The position numbers and the translations under genes are program-made. This document shows, piece after piece, positions 58,267-64,000 of a stretch of 64,000 nucleotides of DNA. Each line of letters opens with the position of its first letter. The stretch's first letter is position 1. Location of the stretch: the NCBI RefSeq assembly GCF_011382965.1, contig NZ_CP049934.1, forward strand, positions 62,001-126,000, in the 5' to 3' direction. Under the pieces are notes generated by a model. It was given only the letters and a program-made list of their open reading frames with translations. It ran no database searches and was not told the origin of the DNA. Origin of the DNA: Leucobacter insecticola. Its GTDB lineage: Bacteria; Actinomycetota; Actinomycetes; Actinomycetales; Microbacteriaceae.

Positions 58267-58730
58267 TCCGCGTCGGCAACGGCTTTGATGTCCACGCCTA
58301 TGATCCCGCAGCTCCCCTGTGGCTTGCGGGCCTTGAGTGGCCCGGCGAACCGGGACTGTCGGGGCACAGCGACGGCGACGCCGTGTGTCACGCGATTGTG
58401 GACGCTCTCCTTTCCGCTGCGGGCCTGGGCGACATCGGCGAGCTCGTCGGCGTGGATCAGCCGGGCACTGAAAACGCCGCCAGCACTGGCTTCATCACCA
58501 CCGCGCTGAGCCGCCTCGCCGAGCACGGTTGGCAACCGGTGAACGTATCGGCGCAGATCATCGGTCAGCGGCCGAAGTTCGCGCCGCGGCGCGGGGAGGC
58601 TCAGCGGGTGCTTTCGGATCTAATCGGCGCCCCGGTCAGTCTGGGCGCGACCACCACCGACCACCTCGGCTTCACGGGCCGCGGCGAAGGTGTTGCAGTC
58701 ATCGCGACCGCGCTGATCACGCGGGGATAA
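58263..58730 (+). CDS. ispF: 2-C-methyl-D-erythritol 2,4-cyclodiphosphate synthase
   Basis: 155 residues. Cyclises CDP-ME2P. RVGNGFDVHAYD with the zinc ligands Asp-x-His, LSGHSDGDAVCHAIVDALLSAAGLGDIGE with the third His, and C-terminal VSLGATTTDHLGFTGRGEGVAVIATALI. Overlaps ispD by 4 nt; they form the usual ispDF pair. Confidence 0.96.
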   Translation: MIRVGNGFDVHAYDPAAPLWLAGLEWPGEPGLSGHSDGDAVCHAIVDALLSAAGLGDIGELVGVDQPGTENAASTGFITTALSRLAEHGWQPVNVSAQIIGQRPKFAPRRGEAQRVLSDLIGAPVSLGATTTDHLGFTGRGEGVAVIATALITRG

Positions 58731-58790
58731 CGTGCTCACCACCCCGCACCCCGACGTGTAGCCCCCAAGCGCAAGCGCATAGACCCCCGA

Positions 58791-58840
58791 GTGTGCGCAA
58801 CTTGTTCTTACGAGAGCGCATAAGAACAATCTGCGCACAC
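58791..58840. repeat. 50-bp palindromic repeat, copy B
   Basis: GTGTGCGCA and TTGTTCTTA paired with TAAGAACAA and TGCGCACAC around ten bases: an almost perfect hairpin, related to 23796..23845. Between convergent ispF and purM; may also terminate transcription. The stretch 58910..58976 after it has degenerate tandem GGCACGAGG units. Confidence 0.7.
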
Positions 58841-58976
58841 ACTACAACGGGAGACGCGGACTACTCGGAGACGCGGGCTACGCGGCGATGCAGGCTCCTC
58901 GGGGTCGCAGGCCCCAGCACGAGGGCAAGGCACGAGGCCTCGGCACGAGGGCGAGGCACGAGGCGAAGGCGAGAGC

Positions 58977-60086
58977 CTACGCCGGAAACGCCCCCACGAG
59001 GCGCACAGCGCCGCCGTTCGTGCCCTTGGCGCCCTGTTCGAAGCCAGTGAAGTCGCGCGGCGCCATCGAGATCGTGCCGGCGACCCAGGTGTCAAGACCC
59101 TCGGCGGTAAGCGCCGCCGCAACGTGTGAGGCGCGGTCGGCCGCAACCACCGCGAACATGCCGATGCCGAGGTTCCAGGCCCCCTCCAAGGATTCGAGGG
59201 TGTGCCCTCCGAGGTCCGCAAGATGGCGGAACACCGGCAGCGGCGACCAGGTGCCGCGATCCAACTCGACCCACGATCCCAACGGAAGCACACGCGCCAG
59301 GTTCGCCGCGATCCCGCCGCCGGTGACGTGGCTGAGGGAGTGGATCGCGCCTTCGAGCGCGGGATCCTCGAGTACGCGCAGAAGCGGAGAGGTATAGAGC
59401 GCCGTCGGCGTCAGCAGTGCCTCGCCGTAGCTCGCACCGAGATCCGCGCTGTGCCGCTCGTAGCCGATGCCGCGCTCCGAGAGAATGTGGCGCACCAGCG
59501 AGAAGCCGTTCGAGTGCAGGCCAGAGGCGCCCATCGCGAGCACCACATCGCCGTCTTGCACGAGCGATGCCGAGAGCATCCGATCGGCCTCAACCACTCC
59601 GGTCGCCGCGCCCGCAACATCATAGTCATCGGGGCCGAGCAGCCCAGGGTGTTCCGCGGTTTCACCGCCGACGAGCGCAGTGCCGGTGGCGGTGCAGGCG
59701 TCCGCGATCCCGCGCACGATGTCGGCGATGCGCTCAGGAACCACCTTGCCGCACGCGATGTAGTCGGTCATGAAGAGCGGTTTCGCCCCCACAACAACGA
59801 TGTCGTCAACGACCATCGCGACGAGATCCTGACCGATGGTGTCGTGCTTGTCGATCGCCTGCGCGATCGCGACCTTGGTGCCGACGCCGTCAGTTGAAGA
59901 AGCGAGCAGCGGCCGCTTGTATCCGAGCAGGGCAGAAGCGTCGAACAGCCCCGCGAAGCCGCCGAAGCCGCCGACAACTTCGGGTCCGTGGGTGCGAGAC
60001 ACCGCCGACTTCATCAGTTCGACAGCGAGATCCCCCGCTGCGGTATCGACTCCGGACTTGGCATAGATCGACGCATTATCAGTCAC
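58977..60086 (-). CDS. purM: Phosphoribosylformylglycinamidine cyclo-ligase (AIR synthetase)
   Basis: 369 residues. Purine synthesis, FGAM to AIR with ATP. SSTDGVGTKVAIAQAI, DLVAMVVDDIVVVGAKPLFMTDY, ALVGGETAEHPG, ASGLHSNGFSLVRHI and HVTGGGIAANLARVLP are PurM signatures. Divergent from purF with a 129-bp gap between starts that holds both promoters. Confidence 0.96.
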   Translation of the reverse strand: MTDNASIYAKSGVDTAAGDLAVELMKSAVSRTHGPEVVGGFGGFAGLFDASALLGYKRPLLASSTDGVGTKVAIAQAIDKHDTIGQDLVAMVVDDIVVVGAKPLFMTDYIACGKVVPERIADIVRGIADACTATGTALVGGETAEHPGLLGPDDYDVAGAATGVVEADRMLSASLVQDGDVVLAMGASGLHSNGFSLVRHILSERGIGYERHSADLGASYGEALLTPTALYTSPLLRVLEDPALEGAIHSLSHVTGGGIAANLARVLPLGSWVELDRGTWSPLPVFRHLADLGGHTLESLEGAWNLGIGMFAVVAADRASHVAAALTAEGLDTWVAGTISMAPRDFTGFEQGAKGTNGGAVRLVGAFPA

Positions 60087-60215
60087 CGTTCAAGAGTACC
60101 CTGCCCGAAACCTGGAAAACGGTGACCACCAAGAAACATGCGGCTCAAGTGTGGGAAACTTGTGGATGCGTCGGCCAGGCGCCTCGCCCATCTCCCAGGG
60201 AGCAAATCACTCAGC

Positions 60216-61676
60216 ATGTGCGGCATCGTCGGTATTGTCTCGTCCGAGCCCGTCAACCAGCAGGTCTATGACGCCCTGCTCCTCCTCCAGCACCGCGGCC
60301 AGGACTCGACCGGGATCGCCACCCTTGACGGCGACTTCTTTCAGATGGTGAAGGCGAAGGGTCAGGTGCGCGAGGCGTATCGCACCCGCGATATGCGCAG
60401 GCTCATCGGCAATGTTGGGCTGGGGCATGTGCGCTACGCCACCCGCGGATCGGCAGAGCGCGAGGAGGAAGCGCAGCCCTTCTATGTGGGCGCGCCCTAC
60501 GGGATCATCCTCGTTCACAACGGCAATCTTACGAACACGCGCGAGCTGACGGCAGACCTGTACAACGTGGATCGCCGCCACCTCAACACCCACTCCGACA
60601 CGGAACTGCTGCTCAACGTCCTCGCGAACGAGCTGCAGGCCGGGATCGCGGGGCTCGCTCTCGACGCAGACCAGGTTTTCGGCGCGGTCTCCCGCCTCCA
60701 CGAGCGTGTCGAGGGGTCGTACGCGGCCATCGCCATGATCTCCGGTTACGGGCTGCTCGCATTCCGTGACCCGTTCGGGATCCGCCCCCTGGTCCTCGGC
60801 CGCCGCACCGGTGCGAACGGGGCAGACGACTGGGTGGTGGCATCCGAATCGCTCGTGCTCGAATCGGGCGGATACGAGATTGTGCGCGACGTCGAACCGG
60901 GCGAAGCGATCCTGATCTCCCCCGACGGCACCATGCAGTCCCGGCAGTGCGCCCAGAACCCTCGCCTGCTCCCGTGCGCGTTCGAATACATTTACCTCGC
61001 CCGCCCCGACTCGGTGCTCAGCGGGATCTCGGTCTACGACGCCCGTCTGCGCCTCGGTGACGTGCTCGCCGAGCAGATCCAGCAAGAGCTGCCCGACCTC
61101 GACATCGACGTGGTGATGCCGATCCCAGATTCCGCGAGGCCAAGCGCCATGCAGGTCGCACAGAAGCTCGGGATCGAGTACCGCGAGGGCTTCTTCAAGA
61201 ACCGCTACGTGGGCCGCACCTTCATCATGCCGGGCCAGGCGGTGCGCAAGAAGAGCGTGCGGCAGAAGCTGAACGCGATGAGTGTCGAGTTCAAGGGCAA
61301 GAACGTGTTGATCGTTGACGACTCGATCGTGCGCGGCACCACGTCTCGGGAGATCGTCGAGATGGCGCGGGCCGCGGGCGCAAAGTCCGTGATCTTCGCG
61401 TCGGCGGCTCCCCCGGTTACGCATCCCCACGTCTACGGCATCAACATGCCCTCGCGCGGAGAATTGATTGCGCACGACCGCACCCCGGCAGAAATTGCGG
61501 CTGAACTCGGCGCGGATCACCTCATCTACCAGACCGTCGAGGGTATGAATCGCGCGATCCTCGAGGGGCAGACCGAGGTTACCGAGCTTGAGGAGAGCTG
61601 CTTCACCGGGGAATACCTGGCGGGCAACATCGACGCAGAGTACCTCGCCTGGGTCGAGGAGACACAGGAAAGCTAG
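60216..61676 (+). CDS. purF: Amidophosphoribosyltransferase
   Basis: 486 residues from ATG at 60216, chosen because Met removal exposes the catalytic Cys in MCGIVGIVSSE. Class II glutaminase domain LLLLQHRGQDSTGIATLDGD, HVRYATRGSA, VHNGNLTNTREL, then the phosphoribosyltransferase domain with the PRPP loop VLIVDDSIVRGTTS. First committed step of purine synthesis. In-frame codons upstream to 60138 are open but not needed. Confidence 0.95.
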   Translation: MCGIVGIVSSEPVNQQVYDALLLLQHRGQDSTGIATLDGDFFQMVKAKGQVREAYRTRDMRRLIGNVGLGHVRYATRGSAEREEEAQPFYVGAPYGIILVHNGNLTNTRELTADLYNVDRRHLNTHSDTELLLNVLANELQAGIAGLALDADQVFGAVSRLHERVEGSYAAIAMISGYGLLAFRDPFGIRPLVLGRRTGANGADDWVVASESLVLESGGYEIVRDVEPGEAILISPDGTMQSRQCAQNPRLLPCAFEYIYLARPDSVLSGISVYDARLRLGDVLAEQIQQELPDLDIDVVMPIPDSARPSAMQVAQKLGIEYREGFFKNRYVGRTFIMPGQAVRKKSVRQKLNAMSVEFKGKNVLIVDDSIVRGTTSREIVEMARAAGAKSVIFASAAPPVTHPHVYGINMPSRGELIAHDRTPAEIAAELGADHLIYQTVEGMNRAILEGQTEVTELEESCFTGEYLAGNIDAEYLAWVEETQES

Positions 61677-61687
61677 GCTCCCGGTTG

Positions 61688-61810
61688 CGGGGATTTCGAC
61701 TCGCTATCGCTCGCTCAATCGGCGGGAACGAACGCTCGCTCAATCGGCGGGAACTCTAGCCGATTGAACGACTTTCACACCCCCGATTGAGCGACGCAGG
61801 AGTCGAAATC
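61688..61810. repeat. REP-like repeats between convergent purF and tatA
   Basis: ATTTCGACTCGCTATCGCTC then GCTCAATCGGCGG at 61688, a second CGCTCGCTCAATCGGCGG at 61734 and the opposite unit CCCGATTGAGCGACGCAGGA then GTCGAAATC at 61782. Opposed units allow a long hairpin at this gene junction. Confidence 0.7.
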
Positions 61811-61839
61811 AAGGGCACCGAACAAACGAGCGGCCCTGA

Positions 61840-62052
61840 CTACTTTTTGTCGGACTCGGGCTTTTCCGCGTCGGATGTCCCGTCAGCGGCGGCGTCAGGC
61901 TTCTCCGCGTCGTTGGAACGAACTTCCTTCTTCAGGATCCGCATCGACTGGCCCAGGCTCTTCGCGAGCCCCGGAAGCTTCGGCGCACCGAACAACAGCA
62001 GCACGATGAAGAGGATGACGAACAGCGTTGGGCCGTTCAAGTTTCCAAGCAT
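61840..62052 (-). CDS. tatA: Sec-independent translocase subunit TatA, paralogue 1
   Basis: 70 residues. N-terminal membrane helix (LFVILFIVLLLFGAPKLPGLAKSLGQSMRILKKEV) with the FG hinge and amphipathic helix of TatA/E, then an acidic tail ending SDKK. It forms the translocation pore of the Tat pathway. The second paralogue lies 34 bp upstream on the same strand. Confidence 0.92.
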   Translation of the reverse strand: MLGNLNGPTLFVILFIVLLLFGAPKLPGLAKSLGQSMRILKKEVRSNDAEKPDAAADGTSDAEKPESDKK

Positions 62053-62086
62053 ATGAGGGACCGATCCGATCGTTAAGTTCAGCCCA

Positions 62087-62356
62087 TTATCTCACGTCGG
62101 GCGTCGGCCTCTCAGACAGGGACTGATCCTGAGTCGTCTTTGACGTTTCGGCGTTTTCTGACACCGCAGAGGAAGCATCTGCCGCGACCGCTCCGCTTTC
62201 AGTTTTCTCGCCGTCCTCAGAAGTAACTTCCTTCTTCAGAATGCGTGCCGATTGCCCCAGGCTCTTGGCAAGACCGGGCAGCTTCGGTGCACCAAACAAC
62301 AACAGCACGATAAAGAGTATGACTATGAGGTGCCCGCCCCCGAGGTTCTGCAGCAT
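62087..62356 (-). CDS. Sec-independent translocase subunit TatA, paralogue 2
   Basis: 89 residues, the same core (IVILFIVLLLFGAPKLPGLAKSLGQSARILKKEV) with a longer acidic tail (SEDGEKTESGAVAADASS). The helix and hinge are nearly identical to paralogue 1, so this is a recent tandem duplication. No tatB or tatC nearby. Confidence 0.92.
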   Translation of the reverse strand: MLQNLGGGHLIVILFIVLLLFGAPKLPGLAKSLGQSARILKKEVTSEDGEKTESGAVAADASSAVSENAETSKTTQDQSLSERPTPDVR

Positions 62357-62387
62357 AATTCAGACTCCGTTCGATCAACTACGGCGA

Positions 62388-62714
62388 TTATCGCACGTCA
62401 GACTGGATTGCAACCCCTGTGCCGCTCTGGCGGCTTGCGATCGAGTTCAGGAGCAATACGAGGAGCCCACCAACGGCGAGCCCGACCACCGCACCGATGA
62501 GTGCCACGAATCCCATCACCTGACCCATGGTGTAATCGGCCCCTTCGGCAACCGGGAAGAAAAGCGGCAGCAAGGCCGCAACCAGTGCGCCCAGGATTCC
62601 CGCCCCAACAACTACCCGCCCCACGCGCACGGAACGCTGCAGGGAAACCTGGACCTCGGACTCCTCGATCACGGGTTCCTGGGCGGGCTCTTCCGCGGGA
62701 TCAGACATACTCAT
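62388..62714 (-). CDS. Two-helix membrane protein
   Basis: 108 residues. Acidic N-terminus (SDPAEEPAQEPVIEESEVQV), two helices at about 33-53 (VVVGAGILGALVAALLPLFFP) and 63-90 (MGQVMGFVALIGAVVGLAVGGLLVLLL). No known domain. Near the tatA pair but 31 bp upstream; possibly co-transcribed. A start at 62708 is also possible. Confidence 0.7.
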   Translation of the reverse strand: MSMSDPAEEPAQEPVIEESEVQVSLQRSVRVGRVVVGAGILGALVAALLPLFFPVAEGADYTMGQVMGFVALIGAVVGLAVGGLLVLLLNSIASRQSGTGVAIQSDVR

Positions 62715-62761
62715 GGCTCTATTCTCTCAGTTTACAGCTGAGCAAACGAACAGTCTGGGTA

Positions 62762-63121
62762 TCAATGCCGCGCGAATGGCAGCAGGCCATCAAGGTTTGC
62801 GCGTGATCCTGAAGCGATCACCCTGGCAGTATCCAGCGCTTCTTCCCATTCGAGAGCACCGGTGGCGAGCGCGATCCAGGTTGCGGGATCCATCTCGATC
62901 ACGTTCGGCGGGGTGCCTCGCGTATGTCTGGGGCCCTGCACGCACTGCGTCGCACCAAAGGGCGGAACCCGCACCTCGACTGAGTTTCCGGGCGCCAGCT
63001 CGGCCAGATCCTCAAGCAAAAACCGTACGGCCGTCGCCACTTCGGCCCTCGCCGTGCTGCCGCCGACAACCGCGGCGAGCGCCTCCTGCCCGTCTTCGAC
63101 TGAGATCTTTCGTTTTGCCAC
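62762..63121 (-). CDS. Sterol-carrier-like (SCP_3) family protein
   Basis: 119 residues from GTG at 63121 (VAKRKISVEDGQEAL). Matches the actinobacterial sterol-carrier family: TAVRFLLEDLAELAPGNSVEVRVPPFGATQCVQGPRHTRGTPPNVIEMDPATWIALATGALEWEEALDTARVIASGSRANLDGLLP. A lipid-binding or enzyme-accessory role is inferred. In-frame codons continue upstream (GKGIEIVDPPGRLREVHRETR), so an earlier start cannot be excluded. Confidence 0.85.
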   Translation of the reverse strand: MAKRKISVEDGQEALAAVVGGSTARAEVATAVRFLLEDLAELAPGNSVEVRVPPFGATQCVQGPRHTRGTPPNVIEMDPATWIALATGALEWEEALDTARVIASGSRANLDGLLPFARH

Positions 63122-63439
63122 GCCACCGATCCTAGTCTCGCGGTGAACCTCCCTGAGACGGCCCGGGGGATCCACAATCTCGATGCCCTTCCCTGTAAAG
63201 TCCCGAGTGCTTCGCGTCGCGCAGCAACGATATCTGCGCAGTGTGTGGCGGCATCGTTGTCGAAATAACGGATCTCACGGACCTCCGCTACCATCGAGCG
63301 ACCGCTGTTCCTCATGCTGTGTGACGAGACGCCGCCTGACGGATTCATCGAGCCTTCATTCCACGATTGATACCATGACAACTACTTCCCGTGAGTGATA
63401 CCACTCACGGTTGCCCAGGGTTGCCGACTCGTCGTGGGG
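63122..63439. other. Intergenic stretch with a possible frameshifted small gene
   Basis: The minus strand reads VAEVREIRYFDNDAATHCADIVAARREALGTL in one frame and GKGIEIVDPPGRLREVHRETR in the next, as if a short coding segment with one missing base lay upstream of the SCP-like gene. I do not recognise the sequence and cannot exclude chance. Confidence 0.35.
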
Positions 63440-63892
63440 CTATCCGGCGCAGAACTCATTCCCTTCAGGGTCACGCATCACCCACCAGGATCCCGCTGGA
63501 CCCTGGTCAACCCACGCGACCCTCTCAGCGCCGAGCGATTCCAGCCGCGTCACCAGAGGTGCCAACGCATCGGGTCCGACTTGCAGATCAAGGTGCAGGC
63601 GATTCTTCACTGTTTTCGCCTCGGGCACACCCTGGAAGAGGACTCTCCTCCCTTCCCCAATGCCGCTGAGCGGGACAAAGGGATCATCCGGGTGCCGGAT
63701 CGCGGCAAGCCCGGCAAAGCGGTACCCCCCGCCGTGCTCCACCACCGCCGCATCCGGTAGCTGACCGGATTCACGCAACTGCGCAATGAACTCGCTCGGG
63801 TCCTCAACCACATATTCGAGCGCCGCCGCCCAAAAGTCGGCGAGCGCATTCGGATCCCGGCAATCGACTACGAGCTTCCAGTGGAGCGCCAT
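63440..63892 (-). CDS. VOC (glyoxalase-like) family protein
   Basis: 150 residues. A VOC fold of the type annotated as glyoxalase-like: LHWKLVVDCRDPNALADFWAAALEYVVEDP, RVLFQGVPEAKTVKNRLHLDLQVGPDALAPLVTRLESLGAERV, and WWVMRDPEGNEFCAG at the end, where NRLHLD His and NEFC Glu are the usual metal-site positions. Substrate unknown. Nothing supported in 63893..64000. Confidence 0.88.
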   Translation of the reverse strand: MALHWKLVVDCRDPNALADFWAAALEYVVEDPSEFIAQLRESGQLPDAAVVEHGGGYRFAGLAAIRHPDDPFVPLSGIGEGRRVLFQGVPEAKTVKNRLHLDLQVGPDALAPLVTRLESLGAERVAWVDQGPAGSWWVMRDPEGNEFCAG

Positions 63893-64000
63893 GGCCCCTA
63901 TCCTACTGGCGCCCCCTATCCGGCGCGGCCTCCCCTGTGCCGACGCGGCTCCGGCCCGGCGCCCAGTAACCCCGGGTGTGGTGAGTGACCGACTTCCCGT

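Noticed and set aside
60207..61520. 437-codon minus-strand open frame opposite purF
   Set aside because: Antisense shadow of purF with no domain.

Overview
The window is a GC-rich chromosomal segment of an actinobacterium, most likely a member of Microbacteriaceae (Leucobacter-like). Pointers are RegX3/SenX3 with divergent PhoU, CarD, IspD-IspF, a DtxR-type iron regulator, a paired XPB helicase and helicase-associated protein, cold-shock protein plus DUF3027, DUF2510 and Rv3235-like proteins, CIRCE-controlled GroEL, and a DUF4011 helicase followed by a small protein ending in PPHWG. The family call is inference; no rRNA is present. I see no CRISPR array, prophage or complete insertion sequence.

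Layout. 0.2-5.5 kb, minus strand: a surface operon encoding a large secreted beta-helix protein and three small proteins with SipW-type (TasA/CalY-like) signal peptides, preceded at 5.6-8.2 kb by a large ATPase-LuxR regulator. 8.5-13.1 kb: PACE-type efflux protein, a DUF2510 membrane protein with a HEFAH metallopeptidase-like protein, and a fatty acid desaturase. 13.6-18.1 kb: tRNA-Ala, palindromic mobile repeats, acetyltransferase, GalU, 5-formyl-THF cyclo-ligase and an FmdB-type zinc ribbon. 18.1-27.6 kb: DUF4011 helicase with its small partner, uracil/xanthine permease, cupin plus FAD oxidoreductase, CYTH protein and a hypothetical gene whose 3' end runs into a mobile repeat. 27.6-33.5 kb: acyl-CoA oxidation block (glutaryl-CoA dehydrogenase-like enzyme, cytochrome b-like membrane protein, EtfA, EtfB, acyl-CoA dehydrogenase). 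33.7-39.4 kb: tRNA-Arg, NlpC/P60-like protein, GdhA, DtxR, SerC, DUF3027, cold-shock protein. 39.5-46.8 kb: XPB pair, an OmpR-type two-component system and a DUF559 protein bracketed by palindromes. 46.9-53.5 kb: GroEL, LytR_C protein, Rv3235-like protein, RlmB-CysS, PhoU. 53.6-63.9 kb: SenX3-RegX3, lipoprotein, CarD, heptad-repeat protein, IspDF, PurM/PurF, two TatA paralogues, small membrane, SCP-like and VOC proteins.

Three things stand out. First, the SipW-type surface locus with its dedicated regulator and twin 21-bp-spaced boxes is the best candidate for an undescribed system (surface fibre or matrix). Second, several palindromic repeat families are scattered here: CTAG-ended MITE-like elements that supply stop codons and one protein C-terminus, and a REP-like family that sits at convergent gene ends and also lies four times in frame inside the cytochrome b-like gene. 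Third, at least twelve single-base deletions, all in or next to short G/C runs, break otherwise good genes. Their uniformity argues for under-called homopolymers in the assembly rather than gene decay, so I annotate those genes over their full span and mark each break.
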